This document shows, one piece after another, positions 44,048-59,300 of a stretch of DNA of 64,000 bases; within the stretch, counting starts at the first letter, position 1, and every line of letters begins with the position of its first letter. The notes under the pieces were generated by a model, which saw nothing but the letters and a program-made list of their open reading frames with translations, was not told where the DNA came from and searched no databases. The stretch is from contig NJFT01000031.1 in NCBI GenBank assembly GCA_002221725.1, positions 186,001 to 250,000 of the forward strand, read 5' to 3'. The position numbers were made by a program, and so were the translations under genes. The stretch comes from Scedosporium boydii (taxonomy: Eukaryota > Ascomycota > Sordariomycetes > Microascales > Microascaceae).

Positions 44048-45749
44048 TATTACGTTCCTAACACTAGGGAGCCGGTTAATTAATAAATATCAGGTAGGTA
44101 CAGCGAGTATTAAGGTTATAAGGGCCTATTAGGAGTAAATAAGGCGATTAAGCAGTATTTACAATAATATAATAGAAGTATATATATAAGTATAAGTTAT
44201 AGTTATACTTATATTAACTACTAAAGAGTCTTAAAAGATAAACTAGATATATAACGGAACCTATAGTTTATATAGACATTTTCCTTCTAAGCTCTCCTAG
44301 GTAATTGCTGGCCTAGGACTATAATTACTACTTTTAATTATAATACTTACTATTATAATTACTATAATTACCTTAGGTAATTATTAGGTAGCCTGGCGAT
44401 TACTTTTATAAGTTATATATCTACCTAGTAGGTATACTTACCTACTATATTCTACTATCTATTACTGCCCTAGGCCTATATAAAGTTAGCTTATAATATA
44501 ATACCTCTCCTCCTTTAGTCTTTATCTTTAAAGACCTATAAATAGATTATCTATTTATTAATAGCTTCTCCCTTAGTTTCTTCTTTCCTTACTCTATTAT
44601 AGCTAACTATATTAAATAGTAATAGAACCTTATCTACTTCTTACCTTTATACTTTTTACTATATTAAAGTAATTAAATAAGAAGATTTTAAAGTTATATT
44701 ATATTCTTTTTATAAGAAAAAGAGGTTAACCTATAAAATAATTAAGAAGATATTATATTATAGAGAGTATACCTATTATTAGTATTTATATAATATTTTA
44801 AAAGTAATAGTTTTATTTAATATATTAATTTTACTCCTTCTAAGTTATTACCTACTAACTTATATACTTCTAATATCTTAAATTAGTATAGAGTAATACT
44901 ATCTTAATAAAGAGGAGGAGGAGATTAAAGAGTCTCTCTATTAATTATAAAAAGTACTTTCTAAGAAGTTAGCTTATCTATCCTATATCTAAAAGTAAAA
45001 ATAAATACTTTTAAGAAAGGAATTAGAGATAGTTTATTAAAATATTAAATTATTAAATAAATTAGAGGAAGTAGAATATTAGAAGTCTAAAACTACTATA
45101 ACTATATAGTCTTTTAATATTATAAATATAATTAATTAGAATTTAATTAAGTTATCTCTAAATCTATAACTAATAGATTTTAGGGCTTTATTAATATTAC
45201 AATCCTAACACTACAGGTTTCGGCTAATCAATAGGATAGGAAGGTGCTAGGATAGCAGGGGCCTGTTTAAGGATAAGCGAGGCGATCGAGCAGTATTCAC
45301 AATAATAAGTGCTGAGAGTACATATACAAGTATAGGGTATAGATATTACTTACATTAACTACTAAAGAGTCTAGAAGATAACTAGACTAGTAGGAGACAT
45401 CGTAGCTTTATATAAACACTTCTTCCATCCATCTTCAGTTCCTTATCGTAGTCAATCGAGTCCTTGCTCGATCGCCCAGTCGATCCTTGGTTCGACCAGC
45501 CGGTCAGTCAGATGGCCGTCCGACCGACTCGTCGGACGCCACACTGCCCGATTCCATGACTAAGCTATTTTAATTCTGCCGTTCTTCGCTCACCGCCCTG
45601 CTCACATAATGTAGCCGCGGCCAGCTCATAACACGATTTCCCCTCTCCCTTAGTCTTTGTCCCTAAAGACCTATTAGTTCTTTATAAAACTTCCTTCCTC
45701 TTTCTTCTTGCTTATAAGTTCTTCTTCACTCTTCTAATTATACCTAACC

Positions 45750-46347
45750 ATGTCTCCAAATCTCACTTAGGGGTTATAACTTTTCAAATCAATCATAATT
45801 ATCTTACTTAGGCTGTAGATAACATTCTTTCCAAGCAGTATCCTTTTAAGATACCTAAGTACACTTCTTATTTTAATACGAAAACTCCTCGGGACTATAT
45901 AGTTTATAAGGGGCAGTCCTAGTACGATAGCTGCATTCACCTTAAATACCTAAACTACAACACTAGGGGTATTATAGACTCAGCCTATAAGTTCTATCCT
46001 TTCTTAGGTTCCTTATTATTAGTACTAATCCCTTAGTTAATTACCTAGAATAGGAATAAGCCTGTCTAGAGTACGAAAAATAGAAGGCAGAGGAGGAGGT
46101 AGAGAAGGCCCTAGAAGCCTTCCAGGCTACCTCTTCCAAGGTCCATCGCTTATATAGAGAGGAGGAGCTCTATAGGAAGAGAGCTCTAGAAATTATTAAG
46201 TTAGGGATAGAACAGGTAGCAGAGGAGGATACTACAGAGGGCACTACCACCTCCATCCCTAGTTTAGAGATTAATTAAAGCTTGCTAATAGATCTAGCAC
46301 TACTAGATCCCTTAGTTTTACTAGGTTCCTCTAGTAGTAGTCTGTAA
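45750..46347 (+). pseudogene. Antisense accessory gene of G2
   Basis: Opposite to G2 gag-pol, from ATG 45750. The N-terminal part (YLT.AVDNILSKQYPFKIP, TPRDYIVYKGQS, SCIHLKYLNYN) aligns with G1 exon 1 but most cysteines are now Tyr, and an indel near 45780 shifts the frame. Exon 2 is well preserved: EYEK, KAEEEVEKALEAFQATSSKV, EEELYRKRALEIIKLGIEQV, ending DPLVLLGSSSSSL and stop TAA at 46345-46347. The long heptad-like acidic/basic stretch supports a coiled coil. Confidence 0.6.
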
Positions 46348-46359
46348 GGAGCTGTAGGC

Positions 46360-49300
46360 TCCCCATCAAATGTTCAATAGGTTCCCAGGTGTTGTCGCTT
46401 TCTTTATAGTTCTTCTATTTAACTAAATACTTGATAGTTCCTTTATTGTTTTATAAGTTAGTAATCCTTTCTACTTTAAAGATTCCTTATTCTTTAGCTT
46501 TAAGCTAGACTAATTTTCTTAATAGTATACTTTTATAAGCTAGTTCTAGTAATATTATATAGAATACTAAGTAGTTATTTATACCTTCTAGTAGGTCTAA
46601 TTTATAGTTAACTTCTAAAACTTTTCTTTTAACTAGGAAGGGTCTTAGTTTTTAGTAATTAAGTTTATCGCTTAGTCTTATTATTTTAATTTAGGGGTCC
46701 CTAGTTCCTAGTTTCTTTTATAGTAACTAGACCTTACTTCCCCTCTCAAGGGTTAGTCCCTTAAGCTACTTACTGTCAGCATAGCACTTCATTCTTTACT
46801 AGATAAATTATAGTTCTTCTTTTAACTATCTATATAGTTCCTTTATCTTATCTACTATAAAGATTGCTTATTCTACTTATATTTTCATACCTATAAGCTC
46901 AAATCCTGTCCTAGGTTTAATGCTATAGTTTACATAGAATAGTAATATTCTAAGACTTTCCGACATATTAGTATTATAGGCTTTCTAGGCTAAGGGTAGT
47001 AGTAATACCTAGTTATCTTATTCCTAGTTAATATAGTACTATAGATATATCTTAAGTATTTAGTTTATTTATTCTACCTGCCCTTGTATTTCCAGATAAT
47101 AGGTAGTAGATAGTTTATAATTAATTCCTATTCTATCTAATAAGCTTTGCTAGAAGTAAAAGACAAACACTCTACCTCTATCTAAGTTAACTTCTTCTAG
47201 TAGGTTGTAGTTTACTACTATAGTTTATAGGAACAGTTCCGCAAATTGTAGTGCTTTTATAGATTCATTATAGGGTACAAAGTAAGCATACTTTATTAGC
47301 CTATCGATTACTACTATAATACTATTATATCTAACCCCTATAGCTAGGTCTCTTAACTTTAGTAGTTTAATAATAAAGTCGATGACGATTTTCTACTATA
47401 GTACCTCTAGTACTAGTATAGGTTGTAGTTATCTATATAGCTTGTATAGCTAATTCTTATTTTTTCTACACTGAGGGCATTTAGCTATAACCTTAGTAGT
47501 TACCTTCTTAAAGTATAGAATAGAGTACTCCTTTAATACCTTTTCTATAGTTTTTATAATTCCTGGGTGCCTATTATATAGTACTTTGTAGATTGCTTAG
47601 ATAAATCTTTCTACTAGGTTTAGAGGTACTATTATCTACATTTGTTCTTAGGTCTATATTTAGTCTTATAGTCTAAGATCTATATAGTAGTTCTTAATTT
47701 CCTTTATAATTAGGTTAACCTATTATATCTAATACCTTGTAGCCAACTACTATAGGTTTCCTTCTTTATTATAGTAAAGGAGGGTACTTATCTCTTTAGG
47801 TACTTTCTAAAAGTAGTCTAGTCTCTAGCTAAGGGTATTAGCTCTTTTATTTTCCTTTCCTTTAATATATACAATCCTAAAGTCATACTTAGACAGTTTT
47901 TCTACCTATCGCATTTGTTATTAGTTAAATTCCTTTATTATAGTAAACCCTATAAGGTTTTTATAATTAGAGTATATTGTAATTAGATACTTAGCTCTAG
48001 TGAGGTAGTATCTTTATTCCTTAAATGCTTTAATAATAGCTATTAGTTCCTTATTAGGGATAGTATAGTATAATTCAGGTCTATTAAGTTTCTTTAATAT
48101 AAACACTACTAGGTAAAGTTTACTATTCTCATCTTATTGTCCTAATTATATACCTAGACTATAGTCTAACATATTAGTTTCTAACTTAAAGGGTTTTATA
48201 GGGTCTACTTAATAGAGTATAGGTCACTTATATACTAACTACTTAGCTTCCTAGAACGCTTTCTATTTCTCTAGTCCCTATTAAAATAGTCTATCCTTCT
48301 TAGTAAGTTCTATAAGGGCTTATATGTAAGTACTATAGCCTCCTAAGAACTTTCTATAGAAGTTGAGGAATCTAAGGAATCCTCTTACTTCTATAATATT
48401 AGTTAATACTAGCTATTCTAAGATAGCTTTAACCTTCAATTCTTATATTTAGACCTTCCTAGGTTAGATTATATATCTAAGGAAGTCTACTTACTACTTA
48501 TAGAATTTACACTTAGCTAGTTCTACTAATAGTTTTATATCTTATAGCTTTTAGAGGACTTTATATATATATTCTTTATACTCTTCTAGTATTTTTAAGA
48601 AGATAAGGATATTATTAAGGTATACTACTATAAAGTAGTCTAAATATTCTTATAGGATATAGTTAATTATTATCTAGAAGCTTATAGGGGCATTTATTAA
48701 TCTAAAAGGTATAACTAAGTACTTAAAGTACCTAAGGTATGTCCTAAAGGTAGTCTTCTACTTGTCACCTTCCTTAATATAGATTAAGTTATATACTCCT
48801 CTTAAGTCTAAAGTTATAAACTACTATACTTTTTAGAGCATATCCTATAGTTCTAAAATAAGTAGTAACAGGTATTAGTTTTTAATAGTGATTTTATTAA
48901 GTTGTCAATAGTCTATATACATTTATAGTTCGCTATTCTTCTTTAGTATCTAGAGGATTGGGTATCCTACTAGCAATATCGAGGGTCTAATATATCCCTT
49001 CTTTAATATCTTTACTATATAGTCTTTTAATACTTACTATTATATTTTAGTAAAGTTATAGATAGGTATAAACTTTAGTTAAGTACCTTCTTTTAATAGT
49101 ATCTTATAGTCCTACTAGCTATATTTTAGTAGTCTAGTATCTAGTTCTTTAGTAAATACTTTACTATACTTCTAGTATTCCTTAAATATATACTATAGCA
49201 TTTCTTCTACTAGCAGTATAGCTTCAAAGATTATTATAGCTCTTATTATATATACTTACTTATATTTTCTTTCCTTTAGTAGGTAATTTAAATCTTTTAT

Positions 49301-49800
49301 AGTAAGTACTTTAAAGTAAATTATTATTCTAAAGGCTCTTAACTTACTTAAGGGTAACTCTTCTAGTTAATACTACTTAGTAGCTAAGTTATTTCCTAGG
49401 CCTCGCTTAGTCTCATTCTAAGTAAGCTAATTAGTTACCCAATTAATCTATAGGTTTCTTATTTATAGCTATAAGATCCCTAGTACAATAGGGTACCTAG
49501 TAGTTCTAGTAATATTAAAAGAAACATAGTCAACTCTTCCTACAATATAGACACAGAAGTACGCAGTCTCCATACTAACTACTCCGCCTTCATAGTCTAC
49601 TAGCATTCTATTATATATATTTAGGGTATATAGCTAGTGCTTTTCTACCTATAGTAATTCTAACTAGTTAATGATAATTAGGGAAATAAAGTTCCCTTAT
49701 ACCCTACTATCTACTAAAGCCTAGAACTCTCATCTAGCTAGGGTAATAGGTACCTTTAGGTAGCAGATCTGCCATCCTTCTATAATGTTCATTTCTCTTA
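46360..49800 (-). pseudogene. G2 pol (chromodomain to protease, minus strand)
   Basis: Collinear with G1: chromodomain about 46365-46475, integrase about 46820-47640, RNase H about 47800-48210, RT about 48440-48990, protease about 49470-49770. RIP stops throughout. Not functional as it stands. Confidence 0.7.
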
Positions 49801-50899
49801 TTTCTTAACTAGGTCCAGGTCCCATTGTTCTTATAACTTTTTCTGCAACCAATATCAAACTCCCACATCATAGTCTTTGCAAGCTAGCCATCTATTATTA
49901 GAGCCTCTTAATTTCTTATTACTATTTTTATTACTATCTATTTAATTTTAGTATTTCTTATAAGTAATTAACTAGGTTCTAGGCAAGTTTAAGTTACTTA
50001 TTTATTTCTTCTTAGAGTTTTTTACAGAGGTTCTTTAGTCCTATAGGGTCTATTCGGCCTTTGAGGAGGCATACTTGCTCTTCTAGTTCTTTTAAAAACT
50101 TTTCCCTCAGCTCTTTTTCTTCTTCTAGTTCCTAGACTTATTACTAGAGTTTCTAGATTTCCTTTTATTATTTCTTATTATTTCAGAGGCCTTCTTCTTC
50201 TATATTATCGACCCTTATATTAAGGTTAGCTTTGTTAAAGATAGTATAGTAAAGATTATTAATTTATTTCTAAAGGTTAATAAGATCTAATGCAATATTA
50301 TCTAGCTTCCTATTATAATATTAGTTAAGTCTCTTATAGGGTATTTAGCTTCTACTAGTACCTCTATACTAGGCAAAGGGGGCTTCCTCTTTAGCTACTT
50401 CCCTTTAGTTTATTTATTATTCTCTTATAGATTACTTCTACTACTCCTATATTTTATTATCTAGGTCTTATATATTAAAGTAGGTATCTAAGTCCTTAGT
50501 TACTACTTCTATTTTTATATTAGTTTTCTTAGTCTTCCTTTATACTTTATATATTCCCTAATCCTTCTATTCTTCTTTATTTAATAGATATAGATAGTTT
50601 TTCTATCTTAAGGCTTCTATATAGTATTCCTATTATTTAGTTAAGCTCTATAGATCTTCAAGGCACTAAGCTACCTCATACTCTAGTTGTTTGCAGTTAA
50701 GGTCTTCCTTAGTGATTTCAAGGATCTACTAGATTACTTTCTTCTCTAGGTTTTTGATGATCTCCCTAAGTACTTATCTTTCTTCTTCTTTCTTAAGTAT
50801 AGTATAGTAGCTAATTGGGAGGTTCTTAAACTATTCTTCTCATTCCTAGGTAGTTTAGGCTGTTTATTACTCCTAATACTACTTCTCTAGGTTTTATTA

Positions 50900-52201
50900 G
50901 TATATAAACTACTATAGCGATCTAGGCATCTAGTAGTACTATTTATAAGCCTTATCGTAGTGTTCTTTATAAGACAGGTCCTTACTAGTAAAGGTATTAA
51001 ATTTCTTTAGGAGTTCTTCTTTAGTCTCCTAGATCTATTTTGTAATTCCTAGAATCTTAGCTACTTCTTCTTACTTTATTATTCTAAACATTTAGGGCTT
51101 CTTTAGGTAGTAGCTAGCCCCATCCTTATCACTTTAGTAGGTAGTATAGTTATTATTATAGTATATAGTCTATAATAAAGATTTATAGTTAATAGTACTA
51201 GCTCCTAGCTATTAAGTTTTTCCCTCTAGCACAGGCTTAAACCTAGATTTCTTCTTATCCAGTTATTTATATCCTAGCTTAGGCTTATACCTTATTTAGC
51301 ATTCCCTTATATAGTAGCTATAATATCTATATTTATAGTATTTCCCTACCTTCTCTTCTAGTCTCTTAAGGGGGGCTTATTTTATAGTACTAGTACTAAA
51401 CTCTATAGGTCCTACATAGGTTCCCTATATAGTAGTCTTATAAGTAATCTTTTTCTTAATATAGGATCGCCCTTGTCCTCGTTTTTCCATGCATTGTTTA
51501 TATTATCAGTTATCGATGTATACTACTATAGCAATATATTCTAATAAGTCTCCTAGTTAATCTATTTTATATAGCTTATCTTTAACTTCATCCTTAAGTC
51601 TAGTATAGAATTAGGCTATTAGGGGCTTATTATCCTAGTTAAGATAAGATACTACCTATTAGAACTTAGTAGTATACTAGGAAGTAGCTCCCTTTTATTA
51701 TAGGTTCTCAAGTCATCATTTATTAGCTTGCTCTTTATCTAGGTTACTAAAGGCGCCCTTTAAGGCTTACTTAAAGTCCTTATATTTCCTAAAAAGCTTT
51801 TAGGTTTCCTTATCCTAGTTCCTACTCAAGGGGTTTTCTAGGTAGTCTCTCATTTAAGGCTTAAACCAGGCCAGAGCATCCCCAGTAAGGAATATAGCAA
51901 TAGCAAGCACCTAGTCTTCCTCTCTATTAAGGTCAAGGTAGTAATATAGAAGATAGGCTCAAGCCTATATTAAGAATCCTCAGAGCATTTCTTTTTTTCT
52001 ATTATAGGGCTCAGGGGCTGGGATCTTATATCAGAGATAAATAACCCAGTCCTCTAGCTACTTGATATAGTCACCGCTAGCAGACAGCTCATCCTCAAGT
52101 TACTACTTCTCAGCCTCAAGCTATTCTTTTTCTTTAATAAGGGCTATATAGGCCTTCTTTATATCTTCTATAGAGGTAGTACTTCCCTTAGCAGTAGACA
52201 T
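50900..52201 (-). pseudogene. G2 gag
   Basis: ATG at 52201-52199 (MSTAKGSTTSIEDIKKAYIA). Readable core LEDELSASGDYIK, LTGDALAWFKP, LFRKYKDFK, DKEQANK; degraded zinc knuckle near 51300-51340. Several TAG/TGA where CAG, TGG or CGA are expected. Confidence 0.7.
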
Positions 52202-52250
52202 ATCATCTCTTAGTTAGTATACTACTAGATAGGGTCACTTACTAAATAGG

Positions 52251-52261
52251 AGTAGTTAATG
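52251..52261 (-). promoter_or_regulatory. Self-priming primer-binding site of G2
   Basis: In element orientation CATTAACTACT directly after the 5' LTR, the exact reverse complement of AGTAGTTAATG in the G2 LTR (about 52417-52427). One base differs from G1 on both partners. Confidence 0.7.
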
Positions 52262-53311
52262 TATTATAATCCTAATACTACAGGTTTCAGCTAATTAATA
52301 GGATAGGAAGGTGCTAGGATAGTAGGGGCCTGTTTAGGGATAAGTAAGGCGATCAAGTAGTATTTATAATGATAAGTACTAAGAGTACGTATATAAGTAT
52401 AGAGTATAGATATTACTTACATTAACTACTAAAGAGTTTGGAAGATAACTAGACTAGTAGGAGACATCGTAGCTTTATATAGACACTTCTTCTATCTATC
52501 TTTAGTTCCTTATCGTAGTCGATCGAGTCCTTGCTCGATCGCCCAGTCGATCCTTAGTTCGACTAGCCGGTCGGTCGGATGGCCGTCCGACCGACTCGTC
52601 GGACGCCACGCCGCCCGATTCCATAACTAAGCTATTTTAATTCTGCCGTTCTTCGCTCACCGCCCTGCTCACGTAATGTGGCCGCGGCCAGCTCATAACA
52701 ATTAAGTTCTTCTAATAAAATATAGTAAGAAGCTACTAGCTTCCTATTAAATATTTAATAAGTTCTTAGATATTTTTACTTTTATTATAGTTTTTCTACT
52801 TAATTAGGTACTTTATAATTTCTCTATAGTATTAGAAGTTAAGGATTTTTTCTATCTTAAAGATTCCTTCTTTTTAGGCCTTAATCTATACTAATTTTCT
52901 AAGTAGTATATCTTTATATACTAGCTTAAGTAAGGCTATATAGAATACTAGATAGTTATCTATACCCTCTAGTAGCTTAAGTTTATAGTTAACTTTTAAG
53001 ACTTTTTATTTAACTAAAAAAGGTCCTAGTTTCTAGTAATTAAGTTTATTATTTAGTTATATTATTTTAATCTAGAAATCCTTTATTCTTAGCTTCTTTT
53101 AAAGTAGCTAAACCTTACTCCCCCTTTTAAAAGTTAGTCCCTTAATCTATTTTTAGTCTATATAATATTTTATTTATTATTATATAAATTAAAGTTCCTT
53201 TATAAGCTATTTATATAACTTTTTTATTTTATTAGTAGTAATAATTACTTATTCTACTAATATTTTTATTCTTACTAGCTTAAATCTAGCTTAAAGTTTA
53301 ATACTATAATT

Positions 53312-56300
53312 TATTATAATCTTAATACTTCGGGTTTTAGCTAATTAATAGAATAGGCAAGTACTAAGATAGTAGGGCCCTGTTTAGAGATAAGTAAGGC
53401 AGTCAAGCAGTATTTATAATAATAGGTACTAAGAGTATATATACAAATATAAAGTATAAATATTACTTATATTAACTACTAAAGAGTCTAAAAGATAACT
53501 AGACTAGTAGAAAATATTATAGTCTTATATAGATACTTTTTCTATCTATTCTTTAGTTCTTTATTATAGTTAATTAAGTTCTTACCTAATTACCTAGTCA
53601 ATCCTTAGTTTAACTAGCTAGTTAGTTAGATAATTATCTAACTAACTTATTAGATACTATACTATCTAATTCCATTACTAAGCTATTTTAATTCTACCAT
53701 TCCTCACTCACTACCCAGCTTACATAATATAGCTACAGCCAGCTTATAATATAATTTCTCCTCTCCCTTAGTCTTTATTTCTAAAGACCTATTAGTCTAA
53801 TATAGAACTTCCTTTCTTTTTCTCTTACCTATAAGTCTTCTTTTATTTTCCTAATTATATCTAACTATATTTCTAAGTCTTACTTAAAGATTATAACTTT
53901 TTAGATTAATTATAATTATCTTACCTAGGCTATAGATAACATTCTTTCTAAGTAATATCTTTTTAAAATACCTAAATATACTTTTTATTTTAATATAAAA
54001 GTTCTTTAAGACTATATAGTTTATAAGGAGTAGTCTTACTATAATAATTATATTTATCTTAAATACCTAAACTATAATACTAGTAGTATAACTAATTTTA
54101 CTTATAAATCTTCCTTCCCTTCTAAATTCTATTATTCTACTAACCTCCTTAGTTAACTAACTAGAATAGAAGTAAGCCTATTTAAAATATAAGAAGTAGA
54201 AAGTAGAGGAAGAGGTAGAGAAAGCCCTAGAGGCCTTCCAGGCTACTTCCTCCAAGGTTTATTACTTATATAAGAAGGAGAAGCTTTATAGAAAAAGGGC
54301 TCTAGAGGTTATTAAGCTAAAAATAGAGTAGGTGGCTAAAGAGGATACTATAGAGAGTGCCTCTATTTCTATCCCTGGCTTAGAGATTGATTAGAGCTTG
54401 CTAATAGATCCTATACTACTAGATCTCTTAGTTTTATTAAGTTCCTCTAATAATAGTTTATAAGAAATTATAAGCTCTTTATTAAATATTTAATAAGTTT
54501 TTAGATATTATTACTTTCTTTATAATTTTTTTATTTAACTAAGTACTTAATAGTTCTTTTATTATTTTATAAATTAGTAATTCTTTCTACTTTAAAGATT
54601 CCTTATTTTTTAGCTTTAAGCTAAATTAACTTTCCTAGTAATATACTTTTATAGGCTAGCTTAAGTAATATTATATAGAATACTAGATAATTATCTATAT
54701 TTACTAGTAGCTCTAATTTATAGTTAACTTCTAAGACTTTCTTTTTAATTAGAAAAAGTTCTAGTTTTTAATAATTAAGCTTATTACTTAATTATATAAT
54801 TCTAATTTAGAAGTCCCTAGTTTCTAGTTTTTTTTATAGTAACTAAACCTTACTTCCCCTCTTAAGAGTTAATCTCTTAAGCTACTTATTATTAATATAA
54901 TACTTTATTCTTTACTAGATAAACTATAGTTCCTCTTTTAACTACTTATATAATTCCTTTATCTTATCTACTACTAAGATCACTTATTCTACTTATATTT
55001 TCATACCTATAAGCTTAAATCCTATCCTAAGTTTAATATTATAGTTTATATAGAATAGTAATATCTTAAAGCTTTTTAATATATTAGTATTATAAGCTTT
55101 CTAAGTTAAAGGTAATAGTAATACTTAGTTATCTTATTCCTAATTAATATAATACTATAGATATATTTTAAGTATTTAGTTAGTTTATTCTACTTACCCT
55201 TATATCTTTAAATAGTAGGTAGTAGATAGCTTATAATTAATTCCTATTTTATCTAATAGGCTCTACTAGAAGTAAAAGATAAACACTCTACCTCTATTTA
55301 AGTTAATCTCTTCTAGTAGGTTATAGTTTACTACTATAGTTTATAGAAATAGTTCTATAAATTATAGTACTTTTATAGATTTATTATAAGGTATAAAGTA
55401 AGTATACTTTATTAGCTTATTAATTACTACTATAATACTATTATATCTAACTCCTATAGCTAGGTCCCTTAACTTAAGTAGTTTAATAATAAAGTCAATA
55501 ATAATCTTCTACTATAGTACTTCTAATACTAGTATAGATTATAGTTGCCTATAAGGCTTATAAAGTCAATTCTTATTTTTCCTATACTAAGGATATCTAG
55601 TTATAACTTTAGTAATTATCTTCCTAAGGTATAGGATATAGTATTCCTTTAATACCTTTTCTATAGTTTTTATAATTCTTAGGTATTTATTATATAGTAC
55701 TTTATAGATTACTTAAATAAACTTTTCTACTAGATTTAAAGGTACTATTATCTATATTTAATCTAGGGTCTATATTTAGTTTTATAGTCTAAAGTTTATA
55801 TAGTAATTTTTAATTTCTTCTATAATTAGATTAACCTATTATATCTAGTAGCCTATAGCTAGCTACTATAAGTTTTCTTCCCTATTATAATATAGGAAAG
55901 TACTTATCTCTTTTAGTACTTTCTAAAAGTAGTCTAGTCTTTAGCTAAGAATATTAGCCCTTCTATTTTCTTTTTCTTTAATATATATAATCCTAAAGTT
56001 ATACTTAGATAGTTCTTCTACCTATTATACTTATTATCAATTAAGTTCCTTTATTATAATAAACCCTATAAGGTTCTTATAATTAAAATATACTATAATT
56101 AGATACTTAGCTCTAGTAAAATAATATCTCTATTTTTTAAATACCTTAATAATAGCTATTAGCTCCTTATTAGAGATAGTATGGTATAGTTCTAGTCTAT
56201 TAAGCTTTTTCAATATAAATACTACTAGGTAAATTTTACTATTCTTATCTTACTATCCTAGTTATATATCTAATCTATAATCTAATATATTGGTTTCTAA

Positions 56301-59300
56301 TTTAAAGGGTTTTATAAGGTCTACTTAATAGAGTATAAGTTACTTATATATTAATTACTTAGCTTCCTAGAATACTTTCTATTCCTCTAGTCCCTATTAA
56401 AATAGTTTATCTTTCTTAATAAGTTCTATAAGGGCCTATATATAAGTACTATAGCCTCCTAAGAACTTTCTATAAAAGTTAAGAAATCTAAAAAATCCTC
56501 TAACTTCTATAATATTAATTAGTACTAGCTATTCTAAAATAGCCTTAACCTTTAATTTCTACATCTAGATTTTTCTAAATTAGACTATATATCTAAGAAA
56601 GTCTACTTACTATTTATAGAATTTACACTTTACTAGTTCTATTAGTAGTTTTACTTCTTATAACTTTTATAGGACCTTATATATATATTCTTTATATTCC
56701 TCTAGTATTTTTAAGAAGATAAGGATATTATTAAGATATATAACTATAAAATAGTCTAAATATTCTTATAAAATATAATTAATTATTATCTAAAAGCTTA
56801 TAGGAGTATTTATTAATCTAAAAGGTATAACTAAGTACTTAAAGTACCTAAAGTATATCTTAAAAATAGTCTTCTACTTATTACCTTCCTTAATATAGAT
56901 TAAATTATATACTCCTCTTAAGTCTAGAGTTGTAAACTACTATACTTCCTAAAATATATCTTATAGTTCTAAGATAAGTAATAGTAAGTATTAGTTTTTA
57001 ATAGTAATTTTGTTAAGTTACTAATAGTCTATATATATTTATAGTTTACTATTCTTTTTTAATACCTAAAAGATTAAATATCTAGCTAGTAATATTAAGA
57101 ATCTAATATATCCCTTCTTTAATATCTTTATTATATAGTCTCTTAATATTTACTATTATACTTTATTAAAATTATAGATAAATATAAACTTTAATTAAAT
57201 ATCTTTCTTTAATAATATCTTATAATCTTACTAACTATATTCTAATAATCTAATATCTAGTTTTTTAGTAAATACTTTACTATATTTCTAGTATTCTTTA
57301 AGTATATACTATAGCATTTCTTCTACTAGTAGTAAGGTTTCAAAGGCTATTATAGCTCTTATTATATATACTTATTTATACTTTCTTCCTTTTAATAGGT
57401 AATTTAAATCTTTTATAGTAAGTATTTTAAAGTAGATTATTATTTTAAAAGCTCTTAGCTTACTTAAGAATAACTCCTCTAGTTAATACTACTTAATAGC
57501 TAAGTTATTTCCTAGGCCTTACTTAGTCTTATTTTAAGTAAGTTAATTAATTACCTAATTAATCTATAGGTTCCTTATCTATAGCTATAAAGTCCTTAGT
57601 ATTATAGGATATCTAGAGATTCTAGTAATATTAAAAGAAATATAATTAACTCTTCCTATAATATAAATATAGAGGTATATAGTCTCTATACTAACTACTC
57701 CGCCTTTATAGTTTATTAGCATTCTATTATATATATTTAAGGTATATAGCTAGTATTTCTCTACTTATAATAATTTTAATTAGTTAATAATTATTAGGGA
57801 AACAAAGTTCCCTTATATCCTACTATCTACTAGAGCCTAGAATTTTTATCTAACTAAGGTAATAGGTACCTTTAGGTAGTAGATCTATTATCCTTTTATA
57901 ATATTTATTTCTTATAGTTCTTATTTAAGTCTATATCTTATTATTCTTATAACTTCTTCTATAACTAATATTAAACTATTATATTATAGTCTTTATAAGC
58001 TGGCTATTTATTATTAAAGCCTCTTAATTTCCTATTACTATTTTTATTACTACTTATTTAATTCTACTATTTCTTATAGGTTATTAACTAAGCTTTAAGT
58101 AAGTTTAAGTTACTTATTTATTCCTTTCTAAAGTTCTTTATAGAGGTTTTCTAGTTTTATAAGATTTATTTAGGCTTTAAGGAGGTATACTTACTCTTCT
58201 AGTTCTTCTATAAATTTTTCTATAATTATTTTAGTTTTTTAAGTTTTTCCTTACTTCTTTTCCTTTAGTTTTTAAACTTATTATTAAAGTTCTTAAATCT
58301 TTTTTTACTATTTCTTATTATTTTAGAAACCTTCTTCTTCTATATTATTAACCCTTGTATTAAAGTTAGCTTTATTAAGGATAGTATAGTAAAGATTATT
58401 AACTTATTTTTAAAAGTTAATAAAATCTAATATAATATTATCTAGCTTCCTATTATAATATTAGTTAAGTCTTTTATAGGGTATTTAGCTTCTATTAGTA
58501 TTTCTATACTAAGTAAAAAGAGCTTCTCTCTTTTCTACTTTCCTTTAGTTTATTTATTATTCTTTTATAAACTACTTTTATTATTTCTATATTTTATTAT
58601 CTAAGTTTTATATATTAAAGTAGGTATCTAGGTCTTTAATTACTACTTTTATTTTTATATTAATTTCCTTAGCCTTCCTTTATATTTTATATACTTCCTA
58701 ATCTTTTTACTTTTCTTTATTATATAGATATAAGTAGTTTTTCTACTTTAAGGCTTCTATATAATACTCCTATTATTTAGTTAAGCTTTATAGATCTTTA
58801 AGGTACTAAGCTATCTTATATTCTAATTACCTATAATTAAGGTCTTCTTTTATAATCTTAGGGATTTACTAAGTTACTTCTTTTTCTAGATTTTTAATAA
58901 TTTCTTTAAATATTTATCTTTCTTCTTCCTCTTTAAATATAATATAATAGCTAATAGGAAGGTTTTTAAACTATTCTTCCTATTCTTAAATAGTCTAAGC
59001 TACTTATTATTCTTAATCTTACTTTTCTAGGTTTTATTAGTATATAAACTACTATAGTAATCTAGGTATCTAGTAGTATTATTTATAAGCCTTATTATAA
59101 TACTCTTTATATAATAGATCCTTACTAGTAAAAATATTAAATTTCCTTAGAAGTTCTTCTTTAGTTTCCTAAATTTACTCTATAATCTCTAAGATCTTAG
59201 TAATTTCCTCTTACTTTATTATCCTAAGTATCTATAGTTTCTTTAAATAGTAGCTAGCCCTATCCTTATTACTTTAGTAAATAATATAGTTATTATTATA

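Larger units (their letters stand above)
45195..52700 (-). mobile_element. Gypsy-type chromovirus G2, complete
   Basis: 439-bp LTRs lie at 45195-45633 (3') and 52262-52700 (5'), flanked by the 5-bp duplication ATTAA on the plus strand (45190-45194, 52701-52705), that is TTAAT in element orientation. The LTR starts TGTTATGAGCTGGCCGCGG and ends TAATA. Same gene order as G1. Less RIP than G1 gag-pol but still with many stops. It sits inside the antisense-gene region of G3. Confidence 0.85.
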